A DNA stretch of 64,000 nt from Casuarina equisetifolia (Eukaryota > Streptophyta > Magnoliopsida > Fagales > Casuarinaceae), in assembly GCA_028551475.1 (NCBI GenBank), contig CM052360.1:17658501-17722500 (forward strand), written 5' to 3'. Shown here one piece after another: positions 1 through 10,882 of the stretch. The notes under the pieces are model-generated. The model was not told the origin of the DNA. It searched no databases and saw only the letters and a program-made list of their open reading frames with translations. Position 1 is the first letter of the stretch, and every line of letters starts with the position of its first letter. A program made the position numbers and the translations under genes.

Positions 1-266
1 GGAAACAAGTTTTTGGGGGTTACAAAAGATACCTACAACTAAGTGTTGCCTTCCCTTATAACCTTGCTAGCTAACGTAACCTAGCAAGGTGGATTATGAC
101 AAGCGTATACGCAAAATCTGATACAAGCATGGGTTCGCACCATGCGGCCCACATACCCCCTCCCTATACTTCATTAAACAACACGTTTCCCTCCCATCTT
201 TTCAACCAGCTTTGTTTGTCCTCTCTCGTGTCTACATCATGGCGAGACGTTTGCTGTGACGTAACA
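1..266 (-). repeat. 3' LTR of gypsy element (partial)
   Basis: Matches 4919-5184 base for base apart from about 20 substitutions, nearly all transitions. It ends in GTAACA on the plus strand, so the LTR begins TGTTAC in the element's orientation. About 154 bp of this LTR must lie to the left of the window. Confidence 0.95.
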
Positions 267-282
267 CTGCTCCCTCCTAAGC
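267..282 (-). other. Polypurine tract of gypsy element
   Basis: On the minus strand the bases directly before the 3' LTR read GCTTAGGAGGGAGCAG, a purine-rich run at the place where plus-strand DNA synthesis is primed in LTR retrotransposons. Confidence 0.7.
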
Positions 283-299
283 ATTGGCCTTGTCCTTAA

Positions 300-1928
300 G
301 GTCAAAAGTCGGGAAGCGACTCTGCATCTTGTGGACCTCTTCCTAGGTAGCTTCAGTGGCTGGAAGCCCTTGCCATTTGATCAATACCTTCGGAACTGTC
401 TCAACAATTCTTCGTTGCAACACTAATTTGGGTGGTGTTGAATACGTGTCTTCTTATTCCAATATGATTGGTAGTTCAGCTTCTATTCTGGCTGAAGGTC
501 ATACCCATCTTTTAAGCTGGGAAACATGAAAAACAGGGTGAACTCGACTCACCGTCTGCAACCAAAGCTTATAAGCAATTGGCCCTACCTTCCCTATGAT
601 CTCAAATGGACCATAAAATCTTGGTGAAAGCTTCAATTTCTGTTGGTGGGAAATGGACATTTGCTTATAAGTTGGAGCTGCAGAAGACTCTTTTTCCTAC
701 CTCAAAGTGGGTTTCAGTCCGTTTCTGGTCAGCAAAAACCCTCATCCTATTTTGGGCCTCATAGAGTTGATACCTTAGCTTTTGCAACACTTCATCCTGA
801 CTCTTAAGTTGTTTTTCGACCTCTTTTTCTTGAGCTATTCCAGGAATGTAACTTAGTAATGTTAGGGGTAGTCTTCCGAACACCAATTCATAGGGAGTTT
901 TTTTGTGTGGAAGCATTGATACTTATGTTGTGGCAATATTCTGCCCATGGAATCCAACAAGCCCATTCTTTTGGTCGGTCTCCTGAAAAACACCGCAGGT
1001 ATGTTTCTAGTGACTGATTGGTCACTTTTGTCTGGCCATCTGTCTATGGATGGTAGGCCGATGAAAAATGGAAATTCATTTCCCGAAGGTGGAACAGTTC
1101 GATCTAGAATTTACTTGTAAAGAATGGGTCGCTGTCACGAGTGATGGATTTCGGCAACCCAAATAACCTGAAGACTTGGTCGAAGAAAAGATTATCCATT
1201 GTCTCAACGGTGTAAGGGTGTGCCTATGGTAAAAACCTGGAAAATTTTGAAAGTTTGTCAACAACTACATAAATGGAATTCTTCCCAAATGAGGGGGGAA
1301 GACCATCAACGAAATCCATAGATATTTCTTCCCATATGTTTTTTGGAATTGGCAAAGGCTCTAGAAGTCCAGAAGGGAAGTTGTTTTGCCACTTTTGTTG
1401 CTGACAAGTCAAGCAGCTAGTTACAAACTCTAGCATGTCTTGGCGAAGATATTTCCAAAAGAAAATAAATCTGACCCGTTGAAGACATTTGTGGAACCCT
1501 TCATGACAGGAACCGTGGATTTGTTGGAGTATTTCTTTGATGAGAGGAGACTTCTCCCAAATAAAGATCTTTCCCTTGTAATACAAAATTCCATTGATAT
1601 ACTCCCAAGGGCCTATAGACTTGCTAGTTTGAACTCGTCTAGTGATCTCACATAGAGCTAGATTAGGCTGAGTTTCATCACGGATGGCTTTTACCCACAG
1701 AGGAATGGGTGTTGAAACTGCCACTAAGGTTCCATTTTGAACTTTCATTTGCTCCTGGTGATCACCCATACTTGGTGGTTGCTCCTCTATTTCTCCTTGC
1801 CTAGACAGTGCATCAGCTACCCTGTTTGCTGGACTCGGCTGATATTCGACTGAGAAGTCGAATCCCATTAGTTTAATGAGCCATTTTCTTGAATAGGTGT
1901 AGAGATTCATTGAGACCATAGGTAGCAT
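300..1928 (-). pseudogene. Gypsy RNase H end, integrase and chromodomain (broken)
   Basis: The open piece 1224-1928 begins in the end of RNase H (FDFSVEYQPSPANRVADAL) and runs into the integrase: the zinc-binding HHCC region (HEGFH ... CLTCQQQK) and the start of the catalytic core (ISMDFVDGLPPS). The rest of the core is shifted into other frames. A further in-frame piece at 665-916 carries the integrase C-terminal part (TPYELVFGRLP). Between 300 and 560 the minus strand still reads as a chromodomain-like end (LIKWQGLP). Several frameshifts and stops separate the pieces, so this is dead. The chromodomain would have directed integration to particular chromatin. Confidence 0.88.
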
Positions 1929-1936
1929 AAACTACG

Positions 1937-3400
1937 CTAATTAGTCTTGACCATGAACTTTTGTCCCAAAAGGTAATGTCGCCATGCCTGAATGGACAAA
2001 ACTAATGCAAGCAATTCTTTCTCATAAGTGGAGAGAAGGAGATTCTTACCATGCAGTGCTTTGCTAAAGAAGGCCACCGGGTGTTTGTTTTGGGTCAGGA
2101 CAACTCCAATCCCAAATGCTGATGCATCATATTCAACAATGAAGACTTGTTGAAAATCTGACGGGGACAGAACATGGGCCTTTGTTATAGCCTCCTTCAA
2201 TCTTTTGAATGCTCCTTCGGCTAGATCATTCCATGCAAATCGCCCCTTTTTTCGCAACTCAGTAAGTGACCTAGCAATTATCCCATATTTGCGGATAAAC
2301 CGTCTATAGTAGCTAGTCAAGCCTAGGAACCCGTGTAAGGCCTTTACCGAGGTTGGCTGTGGCCAGTCCAGAATGGCTGCCACTTTCTCTTTCTCCACAA
2401 CTATGCCTTCTGGACTAATAACATGTCTGAGGAATTGCACGCTATTTTGGCCAAACCTACATTTTTCCTTTTTGGCCACCAGATGATTTTTTCTTAGAAT
2501 TTCCAAGACTACTCTAACGTGTTCAACATGCTGGGACTCTTCCTTACTCAACACGAGGATGTCGTCAAAGAAAATCAAGACAAATTTCCTCAAGTATTTA
2601 GCAAAAATAGTATTCATGAGATTTTGAAAAGTAAATGGTGCATTCGTGAGACCGTAGGGCATCACGAGATACTCATAATGGCCAAAAGGTGTTCTGAAGG
2701 CTGTTTTTTCCACATCTTCTTCCTTGACTAGAATCTGGTGATAACCAGCTCGTAGATCAAGCTTTGTGAAAACCTTAGCTCCTTGGAGCTCATCCAAGAG
2801 TTCATTGATCATTGGAATGGGAAAACGGTCCTTGATAGTGATGGCATTGAGAGCTCTGTAGTCCACTTAGAGCCTCCATGAGCCATCACTTTTCTTAACT
2901 AATATCACTGGCGATGAGTATGGACTGACACTTGGTTGCACCATCCCGTTGGCTAACAATTCTTTCACCAGTCGCTCTATTTCTGCCTTTTGGAAGAATA
3001 GGTATCTGTAGGATCGGCTTGATACTGGAATGGAACTAGGCATGATTGGAATGGCATGGTCGAAAGCTCGTCGAGGTGGAAGACCACGCGACTCTGCAAA
3101 GACATCTGTGTATTCGTGCAAGAGATGGTCTATACAATTGCCATTCTGTAAAATGATGTCGTTAGGCAAGGTTACCACATGACTCATTTCAATATTGTTT
3201 AGTAAAACAATCTCCTTCAAGACATCAGATAGCAAGGGCCCTTCCTCGTCCGCAGTCGTTGGTACATACTGAATTTGGAGTAGGACTGCTATTTCTTCCT
3301 TCTTTATTTCTTTTTTGATCTGGCGATTGTTCAGCACCCTATCATCAGGAGGTTTCATCCTTTTGAGTTCAACCTGCCTCCCTTTTGAGTTGAAGGTCAT
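1937..3400 (-). pseudogene. Gypsy pol: reverse transcriptase and RNase H (broken)
   Basis: Two contiguous open pieces in one frame (2867-3400 and 1937-2866) are separated by a single TAA at 2867-2869, just before the conserved VDYRALN motif. Visible landmarks are the RT N-terminal segment (SPYSSPVILVKK), palm motifs (FTKLDLRAGYHQI, VMPYGLTNAPFTFQ), the catalytic box written FFDD instead of the usual YVDD (about 2556-2575), and the RNase H start (VEYDASAFGIGVVL). The protease active site (LIDTGSSHNF) lies just upstream at about 3650-3690 in an interrupted stretch. The frame ends at 1937, where a shift separates it from the integrase part. Confidence 0.93.
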
Positions 3401-3727
3401 ATAAAGTTAGAAAAAATCCCATGTTACCAAGCCCAAGGTGCATAGCCATTGGATTCTGAGCATTGCATCACACCCTTGTAGTGGTAGTAAATAGAAATCA
3501 ACCTGTTGACGTACTCCTTAGATTAAGATAGGAACTTCATGACAACACCCCTTGCTGACAACTTTGTCACCATTAGCGATGGTAACCTCAAACTTGTGAG
3601 AGGTTGTGGGTTTTAATCCTATGCGTCAGGCCACGCCTTTCTTTAAGAAGTTATGGGAACTCCCTGTGTCGATGAGAAAGTTAACCAACTGGTTGTGCTT
3701 GGTCAACATCCCTTTTACACGCATAGT

Positions 3728-4738
3728 TTATGGTTCGTCACTTCCACAAATTGCATGTACTGAAATTTTGGGCATCTCCACACCATCTTCCCCTTGCAAT
3801 CTAGAGGCTTCACCGGACTCCATCACTCTTGGGCTCTCCAAGAAAAATAATCGCTTGTAGCGGTGACTTGGTGAGTAACGTTCGTCACAGTTGAAACAGA
3901 GGCCTTTTGTGCACCTCTCCATCAATTCTGCAAGTGAAAGTTTCTTTATGGGAACGACAATCTTCCCTGGTGTATCTGCTACTTTCTCCCATATTTTTTT
4001 GATTACGGCCTTAATTGAGGGTCGATCTTGCCCTTTAGCTTCATACATTCTAGCTAGCTCCAAGGCCTCCAAAAAGGTGGAAGGCCTTTTGGCTTACACT
4101 TCAATTCTGATGCCCTCCTTAAGCCCACTAATGAAGCCACTGATCAACTGTCTACTCAACAGAGGACCAACTTTCATAGCTAGCTTATCATGTTGCTGGT
4201 GATATTCTTTGATTGTGCCCACTTGCTGCAATTTAGTTAGTTCACCATAAAAGTCTTTGAGCTAAGAGGGACCATACCTTCCAAACAGAGCTTCAGTGAG
4301 CTCGTCCTAAGTAAGGTTGCCTGTTGGTGTTGTTTTTCTGAGCATTTGGTACCAGATGTGCACTTCTCCCTCCAAGTTCCAGGCGGCGATGGGGACCTTA
4401 TTGCCTTTAGAAGTGTGGTTCAGTTCAAAGAATTGAGTTGCTTGGCAAACCCACCCTGTTGGGTCTTCCTTTCCTGCATAACATGGGAACTGAAACTTAA
4501 TGCCTTTAAGAGGAGTGGTTCCTTCCGTTAGAACGCCTTTCCTTTTGTGGGTCTTCGAGGACTCGCTTATAACCTTGCTTGAACTTGTTTTCAAGCTAAT
4601 AACTTGGGACTGGATTTCAGCAAAGCGTTCCTCCATCTGTAAATGGACATCAGCGAACTGCTGCTACATGACAGCCATCCTTTCAGAGAAACAATTGTTA
4701 AGGTCTTTTTCGAGAAAGTCAAATTTTGAATCAGCCAT
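3728..4738 (-). pseudogene. Gypsy gag (nonsense-riddled)
   Basis: The gag frame starts with an ATG at 4736-4738 and is stopped at codon 25 by a TAG (4664-4666). It then reopens at 4636 and shows a typical retrotransposon gag region (FQFPCYAGKEDPTGWV), closing at 4307. A later open piece (3728-4072) is in the same frame and carries a zinc-knuckle remnant (CFNCDERYSPSH) whose last cysteine is replaced by tyrosine. Gag would form the virus-like particle around the RNA. It is not functional here. Confidence 0.85.
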
Positions 4739-4748
4739 GTCCGTAGCT

Positions 4749-4764
4749 GGGATCGATACCTTAT
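4749..4764 (-). other. Primer binding site of gypsy element
   Basis: Directly inside the 5' LTR the minus strand reads ATAAGGTATCGATCCC. The GGTATC core resembles the initiator-methionine tRNA complement (TGGTATCAGAGC) used by many plant retrotransposons, but it is diverged. Confidence 0.55.
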
Positions 4765-5184
4765 TGTTACGTGCATAATTCAAGGATTGAGACACCGACT
4801 TGGGATTCAAGATCACGTCTCGAGACCAAGGTTGGTGATGGTTTTTCTTACCTATGGTGGAGAATAAGAATTTGGATTAACAGAGCCTTTTATTTCAAAG
4901 AGATGAAGTCATCTCCAAGGAAACAAGTTTTTGGGGGTTACAAAAGATACCTACAACTAAGCATTGCCTTCCTTTATAACCTTGCTAGCTAATGTAACCC
5001 AACAAGGTGGATTATGACAAGTGTATACGCAAAATTTGATACAAGCATGGGTTTGCACCACGCGGCCTGCATGCCCCCTCCCCATACATCATTAAACAAC
5101 ACGTTTCCCTCCTATCTTTTCAACCAGCTTTGTTTGTCCTCTCTTGTGTCTACGTCATGGCGAGACGTTTGCTGCAACGTAACA
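4765..5184 (-). repeat. 5' LTR of gypsy element
   Basis: Complete 420-bp LTR with perfect inverted ends TGTTACGT and ACGTAACA. Its right 266 bp match the left edge of the window. The target-site duplicate should begin GGGGC at 5185; its partner would be left of the window. Confidence 0.93.
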
Positions 5185-6100
5185 GGGGCTCTTCTATGCT
5201 TACAGGTAGTATAGGAATCATATTTGAAATCCATTCATATTAAGAAGCATCTCACAAGGGGAAGGAGGGTTACTCCATTGAGAAGCTCGCCCACCTGCCT
5301 GCACAGAAAAATAATGATTCGGCAGCAAACATCATCTGCACAGGAATGCCAATTCTTACCTTTACAAGAGAAACAATTTTCTTTTGTTTATTTTGAGAAT
5401 TTTCTTTCTACGCGAGGCTTTCTTTTCTCTATTCTTGTTTCTCTAACTTTCTGTACTATTGTACGAAAGTTGCATAAAACGAAAAAGCCAAAATCAAACT
5501 CAGAAGCTTGTAAGAGAAAAACCATAATTCATGAAAATTATGATCACAAAGATAAAATTTGTTTCTTACACAAAAAATTATGACTTTGGCCCCGTACTTT
5601 TAGTCCAAACTAATATTCTTCCTCTTCAAGTCGAAATTACTATAACTTCCTTGCCCCATAGGGTGGATTGCTCCTAAATATAGAACTGTATTTGGAGTCC
5701 GTGGCAATGATTTGCTTTATTGGCCCCGAGTCTTTCATGGTAAAAATTTTACTTCTTGTTTCAATCTGTCAATCCTCGAAGCATTCAAGAACTTCTTGTC
5801 CTTACGCAATCTTACTGGTTAAAAGGTATAATTCTCATGTAAGGATCACACATCTTGTTGCATGGTTATTCACTCTTCTTATGGCATCTGACATGACTTC
5901 CTTACAAAGACAGAGTTTGGAAGATCATGTTTGTATTTGTAATTTGACAAAGAATTACAGAACTTAGGAGCTTTTGCATGTAAAGAAATCTATTCTTTGC
6001 AATTTTCTAAAGATTTCACTAGGGAGAGAGTCTCCGAATACTATTTTCAGATATCATACAGACGCCATTTCAACAAAAAGGTTTGAAGAGTTCGAATTGG
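5185..6100. repeat. SAUR upstream block plus copia RT relic, copy 1
   Basis: From 5185 the sequence matches 9097-9255 and 11210-11470 (the shared start is GGGGCTCTTCTATGCT), a block lying about 450-600 bp upstream of S2 and S3. The part at about 5600-5860 is homologous to 9583-9750 and 11810-11990. On the minus strand it reads as a worn copia reverse-transcriptase fragment (IDRLK ... MKDLG type). The SAUR that belonged to this block should lie left of the window, beyond the gypsy insertion. Confidence 0.65.
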
Positions 6101-6362
6101 ATCAGATAATGTTGTCGTGGTCACACAAACTAATTATTTGATGTTCTTTCACACGTATTACTTCACCAAACTTGGAAGATTGAGAGTCAAGGAAGCGGAA
6201 CTATCATAAGATACAAGTCAATCCAAAATCACGTTTTAGAGATAGAAAGTAATTAAGAGACTACAACAATTTTGTTTGCGACATTTTTAATGGGCAACAA
6301 TCCCCATCTCTTCTGCTAGAAGGAAATAAAGAATGTACATGGTCAAAAGTAGTGCAGCATAT

Positions 6363-6668
6363 TTACAACGATTCATGTAATCGTGAAGTGAGGTCAATGA
6401 AGTATTTTTCGCTGCAGGGAATTGTGAGACCACCCATTGGATGATCGAATCCAAATTCTTCCTCAGCCTTGCCTAGAAGTTGTTGAAATGAAGGGTGGTT
6501 CAGAAATGATATTGGAACCACGAACCGCTTCCTTTCGCTCTCTCCAACATATATGGCGAGGCAGCCTTTTGGAACATCAACAAATGTTGAAGCTACTTTC
6601 CTTGCAAACGAGTTTGATCTGCGAAGAATGTGCTTAGCGTTTGTGATACCAGGAGAGCGAATCGCCAT
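6363..6668 (-). CDS. SAUR family auxin-responsive protein (S1, A type)
   Basis: Intact intronless 101-residue frame, the usual length for the SAUR19-24-like group. Conserved landmarks are VPKG at residues 32-35, YVGE at 40-43, RFVVP at 48-52, LNHPSFQ at 56-62 and [18 protein letters not shown] at 68-85. The N-terminal 28 residues are basic and variable. By family, these short-lived proteins bind and inhibit PP2C.D phosphatases, keeping plasma-membrane H+-ATPases phosphorylated and promoting cell expansion. It is closest in sequence to S6 and S9, and it stands with S2 as an A-B pair. The TATA box is about 117 bp upstream. The promoter further up carries a 98-bp inverted repeat, and the TGTCTC site seen in sister genes is altered. 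Confidence 0.93.
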   Translation of the reverse strand: MAIRSPGITNAKHILRRSNSFARKVASTFVDVPKGCLAIYVGESERKRFVVPISFLNHPSFQQLLGKAEEEFGFDHPMGGLTIPCSEKYFIDLTSRLHESL

Positions 6669-6783
6669 CGCTATCTAGCTATATTATAGCTCACAAAGAT
6701 GGTGAAGATCGCAACCGAAAAGGAGAAAAAGGGAAAGGATTTGATGACAGAGGCTGTGAGGACTAGGGTTTGGCTTTGAACTG

Positions 6784-6791
6784 TATATATA
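6784..6791 (-). promoter_or_regulatory. TATA box of S1
   Basis: TATATATA about 117 bp upstream of the S1 ATG. The position is shared by the other SAUR genes of the cluster. Confidence 0.75.
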
Positions 6792-6925
6792 GACGATTAG
6801 TGTGTGGAAGTCTCTGAAAATGTTGAATGAGTGGTGTGAAGTTATCGGGTTGGGGATTGGGTTTGGTGCGAGACATAGCATTTGGAGGATCCCATGGCTT
6901 GTCCTCCAACTAATTGTCAAGAGCT

Positions 6926-7133
6926 CCACTTGTTCAGGTTTTCTGCAATCCACATATCTTTCATTCAACAGGGGCACTAGCAGGTTGTTCAACAAGAAAA
7001 GCTTACGTACAAACTCATTGTCAAGAGCTTGGCAGTGACAATGAGTTTGGACGTAAGCTTTTCTTGTTGAACAACCTGCAAGTGCCCCTGTTGAATGAAA
7101 GATATGTGGATTGCAGAAAACCTGAACAAGTGG
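6926..7133. repeat. 98-bp inverted repeat with 12-nt loop, upstream of S1
   Basis: 6926-7023 is the reverse complement of 7036-7133 with only about two mismatches; the loop is 7024-7035. The right arm is the ancestral orientation, since it matches 19400-19480 and 31060-31145 upstream of S6 and S9. The left arm is a local inverted copy. If transcribed it would fold into a long hairpin. Confidence 0.93.
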
Positions 7134-8330
7134 CTGATCTCTTACAGTACTGAACAGGTTAGACATATCTGCGGATTCTCATAGAAACAATTCTAACTGG
7201 GTCCTGATTACCTGCTCACATGATTTTCCCTTAGGATAAATAATTTATTTTTATTTTAAGGATAGAATAATTGGTAGATTCTTTCAAATACATTCAACTT
7301 TCTAAGGCAACAAAAGTGGCCCAAGGTGGAATTTGGTGTCATGCACAAGAAAGTAGCAACAAAGACACAGAAAAGAGAATAGGGAATTGGAATGAGAACA
7401 TGACAATTCAATGTGGTTGGATAAGCTGTAATTACAAACAAAAAGAATAATGTCTTTTTATCCACTACTTTTTTTAAAAATATCTTTAACCTCCTATTCA
7501 AACACACAACTGTGGAAAAAGAAAGCAAAAGTCTAACAAAAATTAATGAGGATATCCAATTCTATCGACAAAAGGGATTTCTAACTCTAAAATAACTAGA
7601 AGTATTGCCACTTACTCAAACTCATTCAACACCCCACTTTTTGTTTAAAAAAAAAAAAGAATTGCCAAATATCGTAACAACGTGCAGACTCTCGTATATC
7701 TTCTCTAATATATCACTGGTTTTTAAGTTTAGCAAATGTGATGATCAGATATCATATTAGCCACGCCAATGTGAGATATGTGCAGAAATGCATATTGCAA
7801 GATCTCTCTACATGGGAGTTTCGCATAAGCCCAACTTTCATCTAATCAAGATTTGAGGATAATTTCTATGGAATGGTTTTATTATAGAGCCAATCTTAAC
7901 CAACTAACTCTTAATCTGCAAGAAATTACAATCTTGGAGAAACCAAGCGAAAGAAGAAACAGAAGACAAGTCACATCCCCCACTCATCAAACTGAATTAT
8001 GGTTGAAAGGAAGGGATAAGAAGAAGCCAAACTTTTAAAAGCAGATAGGAGAATTGACCCTAAAATCAATTACCACATTACGTAGTGCACTATTCTCCCC
8101 AGAAATATATTCCAAATTCAAAAAATAGAGGGGAAAGAAAAGTCAAAGAATCAAAAGGAAGTCAATTAAATTGGAAGGTAGCCCCATTTTTTTTTACATT
8201 GTTAGGGGCATGTAAGCCAAAACTGCAATCATTCAACGGCTAGTGTGTAGGCAATTTCCATTTGCTATGCCAAAAAGAAAAAATACATCTACGTGATTTA
8301 CAAAAAGTGGGCACTGCTTGTTTATTCTAC
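7134..8330. other. Spacer between S1 and S2, no gene
   Basis: Non-coding. Its first part (7200-7560) matches 19550-19920 upstream of S6, and 7600-7850 resembles 9780-9920 and 19960-20070. It is therefore a copy of the spacer that separates each A-B SAUR pair. No long frame or RNA gene is visible. Confidence 0.6.
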
Positions 8331-8339
8331 TGCCGCGCA

Positions 8340-8645
8340 TTACAACAGTTCATGTAAGCCAGAAGTGAGATTAATGAAGTCATCTTCGCTGCAGGGAATT
8401 GTGAGACCACCCATTGGATGATGAAATCCAAATTCTTCCTCAGCCTTGCTTAGCAGTTGTAGAAATGAAGGCTGGTTCAGAAGTGATATTGGAACTACGA
8501 ATCGCTTCTTCTCTTGCTCTCCGACGTATATTGCAAGGTGGGCTTTCGGAACATCTACTGAAGTTACAGCAGCTTTCTTTACCAATGAGTTGGAACGACG
8601 GAGAATGTGCTTCGCATTTAGGATACCAGGCAAACGAATAGCCAT
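8340..8645 (-). CDS. SAUR family auxin-responsive protein (S2, B type)
   Basis: Intact intronless 101-residue SAUR. It starts [19 protein letters not shown], the hallmark of the B-type copies here. Core motifs are [12 protein letters not shown] (32-43; KG replaced by KA), RFVVP (48-52), [10 protein letters not shown] and [18 protein letters not shown]. By family it acts in auxin-driven cell expansion through PP2C.D inhibition. It is the B partner of S1 and has both a TATA box about 125 bp upstream and a TGTCTC site about 407 bp upstream, so the promoter looks complete. B-type relatives are S3, S7, S8, S10 and S11. Confidence 0.93.
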   Translation of the reverse strand: MAIRLPGILNAKHILRRSNSLVKKAAVTSVDVPKAHLAIYVGEQEKKRFVVPISLLNQPSFLQLLSKAEEEFGFHHPMGGLTIPCSEDDFINLTSGLHELL

Positions 8646-8771
8646 TGCTATCTATCTACACTCTTTCCCAGAGAGAGGTGGAAGATCAACAACGAAAAGG
8701 GTGAAGCGTGTAAGGGATCTGTAATTGCGGATGTGAGAACTTGCTTTGGTTATTGTCTGATCTTTGTGTAC

Positions 8772-8778
8772 ATATATA
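8772..8778 (-). promoter_or_regulatory. TATA box of S2
   Basis: TATATAT on the minus strand about 127 bp upstream of the ATG, in a context (CCTATATATG) shared with S7, S10 and S11. Confidence 0.72.
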
Positions 8779-9051
8779 GGTGATTAGGAGGCGCAAGTCT
8801 GCAATAATGAGTATGTGGTGCAGACGCATTATAGTGGGTTCCGTGAGAGACATAAGCAAGTGAAGGATCACATGGACTTGTCCTCCAACTTAATGTCAAG
8901 GACCTACTAATGGAGCCGCTGAAAGTTGGACGATATGAAGCGCAAGCTTTTCTAGGAGAACAACCTAGATGGGTCCTAGCTAATATCAAAGACAAGCAAA
9001 CCGGACCAAGGTCTCAACCACTGGTTCTCGTACCACAGAGGAGGACATGTT

Positions 9052-9057
9052 GAGACA
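9052..9057 (-). promoter_or_regulatory. TGTCTC auxin-response-type element of S2
   Basis: GAGACA on the plus strand is TGTCTC towards S2, 407 bp upstream of the ATG. The same site sits 400-443 bp upstream of S3, S6, S8 and S9. TGTCTC is the classic binding site for auxin response factors; function here is inferred from position and conservation. Confidence 0.5.
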
Positions 9058-9096
9058 TGTATGTCAATTATTTCGTGGCTGGAATGGGGAACTGGG

Positions 9097-10400
9097 GCTC
9101 TTCTATGCTGATAGGTAGTATAGGAATTATATTCGAGATCTATTCATATTAAGAAGCAACTTACAAGAGGAAGGAGAGTTACTCCATTGAAAAGCTCGCC
9201 TACCTACTTGGCCAGAAAAATAATGATGGGGTAGCAAACATCATTTGCACAGGGATACCAAATCCAAAATGTTTCGGAAAACTTTTCTTACCTCTACAAG
9301 AGAAACAATTTTTTATTTATTTTGATATTTTTCTTTCTACACAAAGCTTTCTTTTCTCTATCCTTGTTTCTCTTACTTTCTGTACTATTATACGAAAGTT
9401 ACATAAAATGAAAAGTCAAAACCAAACTCAAAAGCTTGTAAGAGAGGAAACCATAATTTATGAAAACCATGATCACAAAACTACAATTTGATTCTTACAC
9501 ACAAAATTATGATTTTGCTCCCATACTTTTATTCTAAACTAATATTTTTCCTCTTCAACTAAAAAAGTACTGTAATTTCCTTGTCCCATAGGATGGATTG
9601 CTCCTCAATCTAGAGCTGTCTTTGGTGACCGTGGCAACGATTTGATTTATTGGCCCCAAGTCTTTCATAGTAAAAATTTTACTTTTCAATCTGTCAATCG
9701 TCGAAGCATTCAAAAACTTCTTGAACGAAATACCCAATTCTACCAATGAAGACGATTTCTAACTCTAAAATGACTTGAATAGCCTCATTGTACATCCCAC
9801 TTATCCAAACAAAAAGTGTTTGGCAAATATTGTTAGAACGTGCAAACTCTAGTACATTCTTCTCATGATATCGCTGGTTTTTAAGTTTAGCATTTGGGAT
9901 AATCAAACGAGACATTAACAGTGTATACAGTATGCATATTGCCAAATCTCTCGATTTAGGAGTTTTGCATAAGCTCATCTTTCATCTAACAAAGACTTGA
10001 ATAACTGCTTTGGAATTGTTTTCTCACATAAAAGAACTTGACCATTTCAGTCTCTCTGCAAGAAATAAGAATCTATGGAAAAACCAAGCAAATCAAAGCA
10101 GGGTAGAAAAGTCACATCCCCCGCTTATCAATTGCAGCCTGCTCGAAGGATGTGCTTATACGTAGTACAATTATCCATACAAGTACATGCAAGATTCATA
10201 AAATAGAGGGAAATAGAAGTATCATAGAATCAAAAGATGTCATTTAAATTGAAAGGTAGCCTCATTTTTTACGTTGTTAGGAGAGCCTGAGAAAATCTGC
10301 AATCATTCCGCAGCTAGGGGTGGGCTATTCCCATATGTTCTGCCATAAAGAAAAAATGCATCTAAATGTATTTACAAAAAGTGACACTTCTGGTTTATTT
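9097..10400. repeat. SAUR upstream block and spacer with copia RT relic, copy 2
   Basis: 9097-9255 repeats 5185-5345. The stretch 9583-9750 repeats 5640-5760 and on the minus strand reads as a copia reverse-transcriptase scrap (IDRLKSKIFTMKDLGPINQ). The remainder matches the S1-S2 spacer and the sequence 3' of S2. It contains no functional gene. Confidence 0.6.
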
Positions 10401-10411
10401 AGTACCGTGCA

Positions 10412-10717
10412 TTACAACAATTCACCTAAGCGAGAAGTGAAATCAATGAAATCGTCTTCGCTGCAGGGAATTGTGAGGTCACCCATTGGATGGTGAAATC
10501 CAAATTCTTCCCCAGCCTTCCCTAGCAGTTCAAGAGATGAAGGCTAGTTCAAAAGTGATATTGGAACTACGAATTGCTTCTTTTCGTTCTTTCCAAAGTA
10601 TATTGCAAGGTGGCCTTTTGGAATAACTACAAAAGTTGCAGCAGCTTTCTTTGCAAATGAGTTTGATCGACGAAAAATGTGCTTTGCATTTATGATAACA
10701 GGCAGACGAATAGCCAT
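10412..10717 (-). pseudogene. SAUR pseudogene S3 (B type, one nonsense codon)
   Basis: Full-length 306-bp SAUR frame from an ATG at 10715-10717 to TAA at 10412-10414, the same length as S2. It is spoiled by one in-frame TAG at 10544-10546, where the intact copies have a Gln or Glu codon after SLLN. Upstream of the stop the SAUR core is recognisable (IPKGHLAIYFGK; YVGE changed to YFGK). Downstream it still reads to the usual end. The truncated product would hold only the first half of the SAUR domain. The promoter has an expanded AT run at the TATA position and keeps TGTCTC at -443. A sequencing error or a segregating stop allele cannot be excluded. Confidence 0.88.
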
Positions 10718-10829
10718 TTCTATCTAGCCGCACTATCTTCCAAAGGGATGTTGAAGATCAATAACGAAAAGGGTGAAGAGAGTAAAGGATCTGATAGTTG
10801 AGGATGTGAGAATTTGCTCTAGCCATTGA

Positions 10830-10832
<3 letters not shown>

Positions 10833-10882
<50 letters not shown>

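Larger units (their letters stand above)
1..5184 (-). mobile_element. Ty3/gypsy LTR retrotransposon (chromovirus type), decayed
   Basis: Minus-strand element with paired LTRs (1-266, cut by the window edge, and 4765-5184). It has gag, aspartic protease, reverse transcriptase, RNase H, integrase and a chromodomain-like tail in Ty3/gypsy order. The chromodomain points to a chromovirus; the short LTR (420 bp) and total length near 5.3 kb would suit the Reina clade, which is inference. From gag through RNase H everything lies in a single frame broken only by nonsense codons, with a frameshift near 1930. It cannot encode a full polyprotein. The right flank (5185 on) is a copy of the block found about 450 bp upstream of several SAUR genes, so the element landed in a SAUR promoter block. 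Confidence 0.93.

Noticed and set aside
6684-7166. 160-codon minus-strand frame upstream of S1
   Set aside because: It runs through the TATA box and the 98-bp inverted repeat; its apparent repeat content comes from the hairpin arms. No domain.
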